The notes beneath the pieces were generated by a model. It saw nothing but the letters and a program-made list of their open reading frames with translations, was not told where the DNA came from and searched no databases. From the NCBI RefSeq assembly GCF_913776855.1, contig NZ_CAJYQD010000003.1, positions 1 to 44,967 on the forward strand: a stretch of 44,967 nucleotides of DNA. The letters are read 5' to 3'. The position numbers were made by a program, and so were the translations under genes. The first letter of the stretch is position 1. Each line of letters begins with the position of its first letter. Below are positions 22,920 through 31,878 of this stretch, one piece after another. Source of the stretch: an uncultured Sphingomonas sp. GTDB lineage: Bacteria > Pseudomonadota > Alphaproteobacteria > Sphingomonadales > Sphingomonadaceae.

Positions 22920-23720
22920 ATGAACCGCCTCGCTGCCGCGTTCGGCAAGGGCCGTCCGGCGCTGGTGTGCTTCGTCACCGCCGGCGATCCGACGCCCGAC
23001 GCCACGCCCGCCATCCTCGACGCGCTGGTCGCGGGCGGTGCGGACGTGATCGAGCTGGGGATGCCGTTCACCGATCCGATGGCTGACGGACCCGCAATCC
23101 AGTCGGCCAATATCCGCAGCCTGAATGCCGGCACGCGCACCGCCGACGTGCTGCGCATCGCCACCGGCTTTCGGGAACGTCACCCCGACGTGCCGCTGGT
23201 GCTGATGGGCTATGCCAATCCGATGGTCCGGCGCGGGGCGGAATGGTTCGCGCAAGGCTGCGTCGCGGCGGGCGTCGATGGCGTGATCTGCGTCGATATC
23301 CCGCCCGAGGAGGACGACAGCCTCGGCACGACGCTGCGCGCGCACGGCATCGCGCCGATCCGGCTGGCGACGCCGACGACCGACACGGCGCGGCTGCCGC
23401 AGGTGCTGGAGGGGGCCGGCGGCTTCCTCTACTATGTCTCGGTCGCGGGCATCACCGGCAAGCAGCAGGCGGTACAAGCGTCGATCGACGACGCCGTTGC
23501 CCGGCTGAAGGCCGCGACCCCCCTGCCGATCGCGGTCGGCTTCGGCGTGCGTACGCCCGAACAGGCCGCCAATATCGCCCGCGTGGCCGATGGCGTGGTC
23601 GTCGGATCGGCGATCGTGGAAATCGTCGCCGAGCATGGCGCCAACGCCGCCGAACCCGTCCGCACCTATATCGAAACCCTCGCCACCGCGATCGCGCAGG
23701 CGAGCAAGGAACCCGCATGA
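22920..23720 (+). CDS. trpA: Tryptophan synthase alpha chain
   Basis: 266 residues cleaving indole-3-glycerol phosphate to indole. [17 protein letters not shown] carries the catalytic Glu and Asp; [12 protein letters not shown] and [11 protein letters not shown] bind the substrate phosphate. The frame extends 18 codons upstream through the repeat; the ATG at 22920 is the homologous start. Stop overlaps accD (ATGA). Confidence 0.95.
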   Translation: MNRLAAAFGKGRPALVCFVTAGDPTPDATPAILDALVAGGADVIELGMPFTDPMADGPAIQSANIRSLNAGTRTADVLRIATGFRERHPDVPLVLMGYANPMVRRGAEWFAQGCVAAGVDGVICVDIPPEEDDSLGTTLRAHGIAPIRLATPTTDTARLPQVLEGAGGFLYYVSVAGITGKQQAVQASIDDAVARLKAATPLPIAVGFGVRTPEQAANIARVADGVVVGSAIVEIVAEHGANAAEPVRTYIETLATAIAQASKEPA

Positions 23721-24568
23721 GCTGGCTCAACCGCGTCCGTAACGCCCTCCCCTTCGTCGCGCGCAAGGAAACGCCCGACCATCTCTGGCACAAGTGCAAG
23801 GGATGCGGGCAGATGATCTTCACCAAGGAGTGGGAAGAAAATCTGCACGTTTGCCCGAAATGCGACCATCACGGGCGCATCGGGCCGAAGGAACGGTTCC
23901 AGCAGCTGTTCGACGAGGGTAGCGTCGACATCCTGCCGAACCCGAAGGTCGCCGAAGACCCGCTGAAGTTCCGCGACAGCAAGCGCTATGTCGACCGGTT
24001 GAAGGCCGCGCGGACCGACACCGGTGAGCAGGACGCATTTCGCAACGCCTATGGCACGATCGACGGCAACGGCTGCGTGATCGGGGTCCAGAACTTCGCG
24101 TTCATGGGCGGATCGATGGGCCAGTATGTGGGCGAGGCGTTCATCGCCGGGGTCGAGGCCGCGATTGCCCGCGGCGTGCCCTATATCGTGTTCACCGCCA
24201 GCGGCGGCGCGCGGATGCAGGAGGGTATCCTGAGCCTGATGCAGATGCCGCGCACGACCGTCGCGATCGAGATGCTGCACGATGCCGGCCTGCCGTACCT
24301 GGTGGTACTGACCGACCCGACCTCGGGCGGGGTGATGGCCGCCTATGCGATGCTGGGCGACGTGCAGATCGCCGAACCGAAGGCGATGCTGGCGTTCACC
24401 GGGCGGCGCGTGATCGAAAGTACGATCCGCGAAAAGCTGCCCGACGATTTCCAGACGTCGGAATATTATCGCGACCACGGCCTGATCGACCGCGTGACGC
24501 ATCGTCGCGACCTGCCCGCGGAACTGGCGCAGCTGATCGAGTTTCTGGGGCGCAAGGAAGCGGCGTAA
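23717..24568 (+). CDS. accD: Acetyl-CoA carboxylase carboxyltransferase beta subunit
   Basis: 283 residues. N-terminal zinc ribbon with Cys27, Cys30, Cys46 and Cys49 (HKCKGCGQ and HVCPKCDHH), then the crotonase-fold carboxyltransferase domain ([35 protein letters not shown]). Partners AccA to make malonyl-CoA for fatty acids. Coupled to trpA by ATGA; the trp-accD-folC order is normal for this group. Confidence 0.96.
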   Translation: MSWLNRVRNALPFVARKETPDHLWHKCKGCGQMIFTKEWEENLHVCPKCDHHGRIGPKERFQQLFDEGSVDILPNPKVAEDPLKFRDSKRYVDRLKAARTDTGEQDAFRNAYGTIDGNGCVIGVQNFAFMGGSMGQYVGEAFIAGVEAAIARGVPYIVFTASGGARMQEGILSLMQMPRTTVAIEMLHDAGLPYLVVLTDPTSGGVMAAYAMLGDVQIAEPKAMLAFTGRRVIESTIREKLPDDFQTSEYYRDHGLIDRVTHRRDLPAELAQLIEFLGRKEAA

Positions 24569-24570
24569 AT

Positions 24571-24705
24571 TGCTCCTCCCCGCCCGCGGGGAGGGGGACC
24601 ATGCGCAGCATGATGGAGGGGGTTTGCCCCAACCGCAACTGTTGTGGAGGTGGATAGCCCCCTCCACCAGCCTGCGGCTGGTCCCCCCCCATGCCGGGGA
24701 GGATT
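24571..24705. repeat. Large inverted repeat (family E) between accD and folC
   Basis: Left arm begins TGCTCCTCCCCGCCCGCGGG and runs to about 24638; the right arm, read on the minus strand from 24705, begins AATCCTCCCCGGCATGGGGG and continues GGACCAGCCGCAGGCTGGTGG. Both arms carry nested hairpins. The outer right edge supplies GGGGAGG, the apparent ribosome-binding site of folC. Confidence 0.82.
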
Positions 24706-24709
24706 TGGT

Positions 24710-26014
24710 TTGCCCGATTTCGCGATTTCCGCCGATCCGGCCGTGCAGGCGCAGCTCGAGCGGCTGGTCACCCTCTCACCGGGGTCGGACATTCTCGGCC
24801 TCGACCGCATCACCCGGCTGCTGGCGCGGCTGGGCGATCCGCACCTGCGGTTACCGCCGGTGTTCCATGTCGCCGGTACCAACGGCAAGGGTTCGACCTG
24901 CGCCTATCTGCGCGCGGCGCTGGAGGCGGCGGGGCACCGGGTCCATGTCTATGCCAGCCCGCATCTGGTGCGCTTCAACGAACGCATCCGCCTGGCCGGC
25001 ACGCTGATCGACGATGCGGCGCTGGCGGAGCTGCTGCGCGAGGTGCTGGACGTGGCCGAGGGGATCGGCGCGAGCTTCTTCGAAATCACCACCGCCGCCG
25101 CGTTCGTGGCGTTCGCGCGGACGCCGGCCGATGCGTGCGTGATCGAGGTGGGACTGGGCGGGCGGCTGGATGCGACCAACGTGCTGCCCGCGCCCGCCAT
25201 ATGCGGGATCGCCGCGCTGGGGATGGACCACGAAGCGTTTCTCGGCACGTCGCTGGTCGGGATCGCGGGGGAGAAGGCGGGCATCGCCAAGCCGGGCGTT
25301 CCGATCATCACGCAGCATTATCCGCCCGAGATCGCGGCGAAAGTGGATGAGGTCGCGACGGCGGTCGGCGCGCCGCTGAACCGGCGCGACCGCGAATGGA
25401 GCGTGACCGACGGGGTCTATCTGGACAGCTGGGGTCCGGTGAGCCTGCCCGAGCCGATGCTGAGTGGCCAGCACCAGCGCGACAATCTGGCACTAGCGGT
25501 CGCGATGTTGCGGCACCAATGGGTGATCGACGTGCCCGATGCCGCTCTGGTCGCAGCGGCAACGACGGCGACCTGGCCGGCGCGGATGCAGCGGTTGCGC
25601 AGCGGCGGGCCGCTGACCGGGCGGGTCGATCCGCGCCACGGCGTCTGGCTGGACGGCGCGCATAACGAATCGGCGGCGATCGAGGTGGCGCGGATATGGC
25701 CGCGGATCAGCCGGGGCGAGCGCTCGGCGCTGGTGCTGGGGATGCTGGCCAACAAGGATGCGGGCGCGGTGCTGCGCCATCTGGCCGAGGTGGTCGACCA
25801 TGTCGTCGCGGTGCCGGTGCCGGGTCATGCCCATCATGCGCCGGCCGATCTGGCCCGCGTCGCACGGGGGCTGGGACTGACGGCCGATGTCGCGACCGAT
25901 CCGGCGGCGGCGCTGGACCTGCTGGCGCGGTCGGAGCCGGAAGCGGTGCTGATCGCGGGGTCGCTGTATCTGGCGGGAACAGTGCTCGCGGCGAATGACG
26001 AGGTGCCGGTTTAG
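24710..26014 (+). CDS. folC: Bifunctional folylpolyglutamate/dihydrofolate synthase
   Basis: 434 residues counted from a TTG start. ATP P-loop GTNGKGS at 56-62, then SPHLVRFNERI, FEITTAAAF, EVGLGGRLDATNV, GIAGEKAGIAKPGVP and the C-terminal LDGAHNE domain. Adds glutamate to dihydropteroate/folate. No ATG fits: the only upstream ATG (24644) lies inside the repeat, while TTG at 24710 is seven bases after GGGGAGG. Confidence 0.93.
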   Translation: MPDFAISADPAVQAQLERLVTLSPGSDILGLDRITRLLARLGDPHLRLPPVFHVAGTNGKGSTCAYLRAALEAAGHRVHVYASPHLVRFNERIRLAGTLIDDAALAELLREVLDVAEGIGASFFEITTAAAFVAFARTPADACVIEVGLGGRLDATNVLPAPAICGIAALGMDHEAFLGTSLVGIAGEKAGIAKPGVPIITQHYPPEIAAKVDEVATAVGAPLNRRDREWSVTDGVYLDSWGPVSLPEPMLSGQHQRDNLALAVAMLRHQWVIDVPDAALVAAATTATWPARMQRLRSGGPLTGRVDPRHGVWLDGAHNESAAIEVARIWPRISRGERSALVLGMLANKDAGAVLRHLAEVVDHVVAVPVPGHAHHAPADLARVARGLGLTADVATDPAAALDLLARSEPEAVLIAGSLYLAGTVLAANDEVPV

Positions 26015-26053
26015 GTTTTTCACGCGAAGGTACGAAGTTCAGGAAGAGCGTGG

Positions 26054-26193
26054 TTCGCGCAGAGACGCGGAGGCGCGGAGAGGTCGTGAAACGGGCGGGC
26101 GTTGCCTTTCCGGCGAAGCCTTTCTCCCCAGGCAGGCCGTGAAGGGAGAGCCGTTATCGCGGCAAACGCAACCTCTCCGCGCCTTCGCGTGAA
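26054..26193. repeat. Inverted repeat pair (family F) between folC and the AmpG-like gene
   Basis: Left element AGACGCGGAGGCGCGGAGAG (26062-26081) and right element ACCTCTCCGCGCCTTCGCGT (26171-26190) are inverted copies with about one mismatch in 19. The right copy ends directly before the AmpG-like stop codon. The 87 bp between them hold no supportable gene. Confidence 0.7.
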
Positions 26194-27837
26194 TCAATCC
26201 TGCCTGACCACCCGCGCCAGCTCCCGCCGCCACCGCACCCATTCGAGCAGTACGAACACCACCGCGACCAGCCCCAGCGCGGCGGTGAAGCGGAAGACCG
26301 GGGCATAGCCCATCTGTTCGACCGCCTCACCCAATCCCGCGCGCCCCAGCGAGCCGACCAGCAGCGTCAGCGACGACAGCAGCGCATATTGGACCGCGCT
26401 ATATTCCTTGCTGGCGATCGAGGAGAGATAGGCGACGAACGCCGCACCGGCCAGGCCGCCGGCGATATTCTCGCCCGAGATCGCGACCATCAGCCGCACC
26501 ATTCGCGCATCGACGCCCAGATTGTGGAGGCCGAGCGTGCCCGCGACCGCATCGATGACCGGCGCCCCTGCGGCAAGATCGGCATAGAGCAGGTTGCTGG
26601 CCGCCGCGACGATCGCGCCGATCAGCAGCGTCGGCATCCGCCCGAGCATGGCGAACGACACCCCGCCCAGCGATACGCCGATGATCGTCATGCCCACGCC
26701 GAAAATCTTCGACGCGAACGCGACCTCGTCGTTCGTGTATTTCAGCTCCTCAAGATAGAAGGGATAGGCGAACGGTCCCCAGATCGAATCGCACAGCCGG
26801 TAGCTGAGGATCAGGCCCAGCACGATCACCACGCCGAAGCCCAGCCGCCCGACCAGTTCGGCCATCGGCAGAATCAGCGCGCGATAGCCATGTTCGACAA
26901 AGCCGGTGGCAGGCGCGGCATCGCCCGCTTCCCATCCGAAATAGCGGGCGTTGAGCGCACGGCGGTTGAGCCATGCCGCGACCAGTGCCGGCACCACTAC
27001 CGTCGCGACCACGATCCACGGGCCGGTCAGCCGGGTGAAGTCACCGACGCTGGGCGGCGTTTCGCCCGCCGTCGTCCCCAACACCCGCGCCATGAAGGCG
27101 GCGATGGTCAGGATCGCCCAGCCCCAGCACAGGCCGACGATGACGAGGCCGGTGCGCTTGTCCTTCGCACTGGGACCGGCGATCGCCACGGCATCGTCCT
27201 GTCCCTCGGCACGCGGCGTGTCGGGCGCGAGCAGCGTCACCACCAGCAGCAGCGCCATCAGGCCACCCATGATCGCATAGACCGCCTGCCACCCGATCCG
27301 CGCGGCCAGCACCAGCGACAGCGCCCCGCCGATCAGCGTCGCGATACGGTAGCCGAGCTGATAGGTCGACGACAGGATGCCCAGCGTCGCGCGGTCGTCG
27401 GCGACGTCGATCCGCCACGCATCGATCACCACGTCCTGCGTCGCCGCCGCGAACGCGCCGATCACCGCGACCAGCGCGAACCAGCCGATCGCCACCGCAG
27501 GATCGCTGACCGCGAGCAGCAGGAAGGTCGCGACCAGCGTCCCCTGACACAGCAGCAGCCACGACCGCCGCCGCCCGAAGCGTTCGAGCAGCGGCAGGCG
27601 CAACCGGTCGACCAGCGGCGACCACAGGAACTTGAACGCATAGACCAGACCGATCCACGACAGCAGGCCGATGGTGGCGAGGTTTATCTTCGCTTCACCC
27701 AGCCACGCATTCAGCGTGCCGAGCAGCAGGGTATAGGGAAGCCCCGCCGCCAGGCCGAACGCGAACATCGCGCCGGTCTTGCGGTTGTTCAGCCCCATAC
27801 GGATCAGCGCCAGCCCGGTGGGCGCGGCTTCGGTCAT
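26194..27837 (-). CDS. ampG: AmpG-type MFS transporter (muropeptide permease family)
   Basis: 547 residues, 12 or more membrane spans. The N-terminus GAMFAFGLAAGLPYTLLLGTLNAWL and SWIGLVYAFKFLWSPLVDRLRLPLLERFGRRRSWLLLCQ are the AmpG signature. AmpG imports anhydro-muropeptides for peptidoglycan recycling; some sphingomonad paralogues may carry other cargo. A long in-frame extension to 28017 has no matching features; 27837 is preceded by GGAGGAC on the minus strand. Confidence 0.88.
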   Translation of the reverse strand: MTEAAPTGLALIRMGLNNRKTGAMFAFGLAAGLPYTLLLGTLNAWLGEAKINLATIGLLSWIGLVYAFKFLWSPLVDRLRLPLLERFGRRRSWLLLCQGTLVATFLLLAVSDPAVAIGWFALVAVIGAFAAATQDVVIDAWRIDVADDRATLGILSSTYQLGYRIATLIGGALSLVLAARIGWQAVYAIMGGLMALLLVVTLLAPDTPRAEGQDDAVAIAGPSAKDKRTGLVIVGLCWGWAILTIAAFMARVLGTTAGETPPSVGDFTRLTGPWIVVATVVVPALVAAWLNRRALNARYFGWEAGDAAPATGFVEHGYRALILPMAELVGRLGFGVVIVLGLILSYRLCDSIWGPFAYPFYLEELKYTNDEVAFASKIFGVGMTIIGVSLGGVSFAMLGRMPTLLIGAIVAAASNLLYADLAAGAPVIDAVAGTLGLHNLGVDARMVRLMVAISGENIAGGLAGAAFVAYLSSIASKEYSAVQYALLSSLTLLVGSLGRAGLGEAVEQMGYAPVFRFTAALGLVAVVFVLLEWVRWRRELARVVRQD

Positions 27838-27917
27838 GCAAGTCCTCCAGGAAGGGGCGCGACCGTAGAGGGGGTTGGGATTGGCGGCAAGGTGGGCGCG
27901 GATAGACCAGGCAGCGC

Positions 27918-27967
27918 GTTCTCGACGGGCGCTTCCCGACCGGCTCGAAGCTGCTCGAACCGGACGG
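27918..27967. repeat. 50-bp repeat unit (family C, single arm)
   Basis: Begins GTTCTCGACGGGCGCTTCCC and ends TCGAACCGGACGG. It aligns without gaps with 39757-39806, differing at about 9 of 50 positions. Lies between the response-regulator stop and the AmpG-like start. Confidence 0.85.
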
Positions 27968-27985
27968 GGTGTGGTTGGGTTGGTG

Positions 27986-28420
27986 TCAGGCCGCCGTGCG
28001 GAAGAGGTTGAAGCCATTGGGCAGGCGCCGGGGCAGTTTCGCGCCGCCGATCACCGCGCCGATGGCGTCGATCGCACTCAGCAGATCCTTTTGCGGATAG
28101 GGTTTGGACAGGCACCCGGCCGCGAAGTCCTGTGCGCCCTGCGGACAGCTGCCCGTCACCAGCAGCACGGGCACGCCGCGTTCATGCGCACAGCGCGCGA
28201 CGTCGAGGCCGCTGCCGTCCGACAGGTTGATGTCGACCAGCACGAGGTCGAGGTCCATCCCCCCCTCCAGCGTGGCACAGGCGGCGGCAACCGTGTCGAC
28301 GGTCGCCGCGATCTCGAATCCCGCGCTGCCCAGGAAATGTTCGGTATCGAACGCGACCAGCGGTTCGTCCTCGACCACCAGGATCCGGTTGATGTGTCGC
28401 TTCTTGCGCCCGAACAACAT
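27986..28420 (-). CDS. Single-domain response regulator
   Basis: 144 residues consisting of one receiver domain: acidic pocket Glu-Asp-Glu at 17-19, phospho-acceptor Asp63 (LVDINLSDGSG), Thr89 (LLVTG) and Lys106 (LSKPYP). No output domain, so it signals by protein contact or as a phosphate sink. No histidine kinase is nearby. Start chosen at 28420 (MLFGRKKRHINRILVVEDE) after GGGGAT; 28468 is an alternative that would overlap the divergent gene. Confidence 0.88.
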   Translation of the reverse strand: MLFGRKKRHINRILVVEDEPLVAFDTEHFLGSAGFEIAATVDTVAAACATLEGGMDLDLVLVDINLSDGSGLDVARCAHERGVPVLLVTGSCPQGAQDFAAGCLSKPYPQKDLLSAIDAIGAVIGGAKLPRRLPNGFNLFRTAA

Positions 28421-28443
28421 ATCCCCACTCGCTTTCCACCGGG

Positions 28444-30075
28444 ATGCAACCAGCTTATACGAAGCCACAAACTCGCGAAGGCGACGAAGGTACCGCTTCG
28501 GCTGAAACTTTCGTCACATCGCCGCAAACGGATACGCACGTCATCGTTACGCCCCCTGAATCCCCGACCGAATCCCCCCGTGAAGGCCAGCGCATCGCCA
28601 AGCTGATGGCGCGCGCCGGCGTGGCATCGCGCCGCGACGTCGAACGCATGATCGCCGCCGGGCGCGTCGCGCTGAACGGCGTCACGCTCGATACGCCCGC
28701 CACCATCCTGCCGAACCTGAAGGGCGTGACGGTCGATGGCGCGCCCGTCGCCGCGCCCGAGCCGACGCGGCTGTTCCGGTTCCACAAGCCCGCCGGAACG
28801 CTGACCGCCGAGCGCGACGGCGCCGGACGCGCGACGATCTACGACCGGTTGCCCGCCGGATTGCCGCGGCTGATCCCGGTCGGGCGGCTCGACCTGAATA
28901 CCGAGGGGTTGTTGCTGATGACGACCGACGGCGAGTTCAAGCGCCGTCTGGAGCTGCCCGCGACCGGGGTCGAGCGGACCTACCGCGCGCGTGCCTATGG
29001 CGAAATCAGCCAACAGCAGCTCGAAGACCTGATGATGGGGATCGAGATCGAGGGCGTGCGATACGGCCCGATCAACGCGAACCTCGAACGGCGCACCGGC
29101 ACCAACACCTGGATCGAGATGACGCTGACCGAGGGGAAGAACCGCGAGGTTCGCCGCGTCCTCGAACATCTGGGGCTGAAGGTGTCGCGCCTGATCCGCA
29201 CGCGCTATGGCCCCTTCTATCTCGCAGACCTGCCAGAGGGCGAGGTCGACGAGATCCGCCAGCATGAACTGGTCGCGTTCCGCAAGACATTGGCCAACAA
29301 GCCGACCAGCAAGCCCGTGCCCGAAGGTGCCGACCCCGCTGCGTTGAAGGCGTGGAAGCGTGCGACGCCGTTGCCCCGCCCCGAACCGGTGGCGAGCGGC
29401 GAACGCTTCGGCACCGAACGCCGCCCGCGGGTCGAACGCGATGGTCAGCGTTCGGGGTTCAGCGGGCGTCGTCCCGACCGCGACGCGCAGGACGGCGGCG
29501 AGCGACGCAGCTTCGGGAGCCGACCACAGGGTGGCGAGCGTTCCGGCTTCGGCGCGCGGCCGCAGGGCGATGCGCGGCGGGCCGGCCCGCGGACCCATGC
29601 GACGGAGCGGCCGGTCGAGCGCCGCGACGGCTTCGATCCGCTGGCGCAGGCGGGGCAGACCCCGGCCGAGCGGCGACAGCCGGGGCTGGGCGATCGACGC
29701 GCCTATGGCGATCGTCCGACCGACAATCCGCGCGCCAGGCGGGCGGCAGCCCATGCCGAGCGGCCGGGCTATGACGGGGTGGCGCGCGTGTCGCGCAAAC
29801 CGCGTGAACAGGCGCCGGGCGGCGACCGCCCGGCCCGGTCCAACAACGTCCGCTCCGATCACGTTCGCGCCGACGACGCCCGGTCGGCGCGCGGTCCGGT
29901 CGACCGGCGGATGACACAGGCGGAAGCGGCGGATGCCGACCGGGCGAGCTTCGTCGACCGGCCCAAGCGCAAGCCGAGCGGCTGGGCCAAGGCCGGCCCC
30001 TCCCCCCGTATCGCCAAGGGCAAGCCGAAGGGCGGACGCCCCGGTGGGGGCAAGCCGGGCGGGGGCAAGCGCTGA
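28444..30075 (+). CDS. rluB: rRNA pseudouridine synthase, RluB/RsuA type, with long basic disordered tail
   Basis: 543 residues. S4 RNA-binding domain near 48-95 (RIAKLMARAGVASRRDVERMIAAGRVALNG) and pseudouridine synthase domain with catalytic Asp150 in GRLDLNTEGLLL, then TEGKNREVRRVLEHLG. From about 290 on, ~250 residues are rich in Arg, Gly, Pro, Asp and Ala and end GGRPGGGKPGGGKR. Acts on 23S or 16S rRNA. ATG at 28444 is the only start that keeps the S4 domain and lies 23 bp from the divergent regulator start. Coupled to rsmD by TGATG. Confidence 0.88.
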   Translation: MQPAYTKPQTREGDEGTASAETFVTSPQTDTHVIVTPPESPTESPREGQRIAKLMARAGVASRRDVERMIAAGRVALNGVTLDTPATILPNLKGVTVDGAPVAAPEPTRLFRFHKPAGTLTAERDGAGRATIYDRLPAGLPRLIPVGRLDLNTEGLLLMTTDGEFKRRLELPATGVERTYRARAYGEISQQQLEDLMMGIEIEGVRYGPINANLERRTGTNTWIEMTLTEGKNREVRRVLEHLGLKVSRLIRTRYGPFYLADLPEGEVDEIRQHELVAFRKTLANKPTSKPVPEGADPAALKAWKRATPLPRPEPVASGERFGTERRPRVERDGQRSGFSGRRPDRDAQDGGERRSFGSRPQGGERSGFGARPQGDARRAGPRTHATERPVERRDGFDPLAQAGQTPAERRQPGLGDRRAYGDRPTDNPRARRAAAHAERPGYDGVARVSRKPREQAPGGDRPARSNNVRSDHVRADDARSARGPVDRRMTQAEAADADRASFVDRPKRKPSGWAKAGPSPRIAKGKPKGGRPGGGKPGGGKR

Positions 30076-30614
30076 TGCGGGTCATTTCCGGACAGTGGCG
30101 CGGACGCCCAATCGTCGCGCCGACGGGCGATGCGACGCGCCCCACCGCCGACCGCACGCGCGAGGCGCTGTTTTCGATGCTGGCCAGCCGGGTCGGCAGC
30201 TTCGACGAACTGGCGGTCGCCGACCTGTTCGCCGGATCGGGCGCGCTGGGAATCGAGGCATTGTCGCGCGGGGCCGCCACCTGCCTGTTCGTCGAACAGG
30301 ACAAGGCCGCGCTCGACGCGCTGCGCGCCAATCTGGCGAAGCTGGACGCGGCCGGGGCCGATGTTCGTGCAACGTCGGTACTGGCGCTGGGGCCTGCGCC
30401 GCTTCCGCTCGACATCGTGATGATGGACCCGCCCTATGGCAGCGGGGCGGGCGCGGTGGCGGCGGACAAGCTGGCACGGCTGGGCTGGATCGGCCCGGCG
30501 ACCTGGGTCAGCATCGAAACCGCCAAGGGCGAGGCGCTGGACCTGCCGCAGTTCAGCGTCGATGCCGAACGCAGCTATGGCAAGGCGCGGTTGACGCTCT
30601 TGCGACTGCTGTGA
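30075..30614 (+). CDS. rsmD: 16S rRNA (guanine(966)-N(2))-methyltransferase
   Basis: 179 residues. SAM-binding LADLFAGSGALGIEALSRGA-like motif (VADLFAGSGALGIEAL), EQDKAALDALRANL and catalytic DPPY at 118-121 identify RsmD. Starts RVISGQWRGRPI, the family N-terminus. Co-translation with an rRNA pseudouridine synthase makes a small rRNA-modification operon. Confidence 0.94.
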   Translation: MRVISGQWRGRPIVAPTGDATRPTADRTREALFSMLASRVGSFDELAVADLFAGSGALGIEALSRGAATCLFVEQDKAALDALRANLAKLDAAGADVRATSVLALGPAPLPLDIVMMDPPYGSGAGAVAADKLARLGWIGPATWVSIETAKGEALDLPQFSVDAERSYGKARLTLLRLL

Positions 30615-30695
30615 GCCATAAAAGACCCGAGCGTTAACATTTTCGGCGAAGAATGGTGATAAGGGTCGCCGGATGAACGAACGGCGGGATCGGGA

Positions 30696-31877
30696 ATGGA
30701 CAGCGCAGTATATGCCCTGATCGTCAACGCCTGTATCGCCGGCCTGTTCGCGACGGCGTTTGCAATCGTTCGGGTATCCTATCCCGAACAGCGTTACGTG
30801 ACCTGGTTCGTCCTGGCCTATCTGGTCGGCGGGCTGACGCCGCTCAGTGAACTGGGCGTGCGGCTGACCGATCATGTCATCGCCTTCACGATCCTCAGCT
30901 ATGGGTCGTTCCTGGTCAGCATCGCGCTGTTGCCGGGCGGGCTGGCCGCGCTGGCGGGGCGGACGATACCGCGTGGACCGCTGATCGCGCTGCTGGCGTT
31001 CGGCATCGTCGACCGTACGCTGATCTGGAACGGGCCGCGCAACGCCCTGTGGTACGAAATCGCCTATCAGGCGCCGTTCCTGCTGGGCACGGGCCTGTCG
31101 ACCGTCATCGCCGTCGATGCGGTCCGGCGGCGGCGCGGGCCGTTGTGGCTTGCCTTGGCGATCGCATCGGCACTGACGACCGCGCATTTCCTGGTCAAAC
31201 CCTTCTTCGCCGCGACCTTTGGTTCGGGTTCGACGGCAAAGGCCTATGCCGCCAGCAGCTATGCCTTGTTCTCGCAGGCGACGGGTGGTGTGCTGATCGT
31301 CACGGCGGGGCTGCTGACACTGTTGCTGGTGGTGCAGGCGGCGATGGGGCGGTCGATTTCCGAATCGGAAACCGATCCGCTGACCGGCGTGGCCAACCGC
31401 CGCGGGTTCGAACGGCGCGCGATCCCGCTGGTCGCCGCCGCGCGGGAACGTGGCGAGCCGCTGGCCGCGATCCTGTTCGACCTCGATCATTTCAAGCGGG
31501 TCAATGACGGTTATGGCCATGCGACCGGCGATGCCGTGTTGCACGCCTTTGCCCGGATGCTGATCGAGCGTTTGCCGCCCTGTGCCGTCGTCGCGCGGCT
31601 GGGCGGTGAGGAGTTCGTCGCGGTGTTGGACCGTACGACACTGCGCGGGGCATGGCTGGCGGCGCAATCGGTGCGCGTTGGCATCCCGGCGATCGGCGGC
31701 CACCTTCCCCCGATCACGGTCAGCGCCGGGCTGGCCCTGCTGGAGCCGGACGATACGCTCAACAGCCTGATCGATCGTGCCGACCGCTGGGTCTATGATG
31801 CCAAACGCGCCGGCCGCAATCGCATCTGCCCGGTGCCGGAGGCGGTCGTCGACGCACAGGCGCTGCGGAGCGCTTAG
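30696..31877 (+). CDS. Membrane-bound diguanylate cyclase (GGDEF)
   Basis: 393 residues: six or seven membrane spans in the first ~210, then a GGDEF domain with DPLTGVANRRGFE, FDLDHFKRVNDGYGH and active site GGEEF at 303-307. Predicted to make cyclic di-GMP. The residues before GGEEF (AVVARL) lack the RxxD inhibitory site, so product inhibition by that site is not expected. No EAL domain. Confidence 0.9.
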   Translation: MDSAVYALIVNACIAGLFATAFAIVRVSYPEQRYVTWFVLAYLVGGLTPLSELGVRLTDHVIAFTILSYGSFLVSIALLPGGLAALAGRTIPRGPLIALLAFGIVDRTLIWNGPRNALWYEIAYQAPFLLGTGLSTVIAVDAVRRRRGPLWLALAIASALTTAHFLVKPFFAATFGSGSTAKAYAASSYALFSQATGGVLIVTAGLLTLLLVVQAAMGRSISESETDPLTGVANRRGFERRAIPLVAAARERGEPLAAILFDLDHFKRVNDGYGHATGDAVLHAFARMLIERLPPCAVVARLGGEEFVAVLDRTTLRGAWLAAQSVRVGIPAIGGHLPPITVSAGLALLEPDDTLNSLIDRADRWVYDAKRAGRNRICPVPEAVVDAQALRSA

Positions 31878-31878
31878 C

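Noticed and set aside
26389..28011. 540-codon plus-strand frame over the AmpG-like gene
   Set aside because: Gln/Arg/His-rich shadow; the minus strand encodes a clear membrane transporter.
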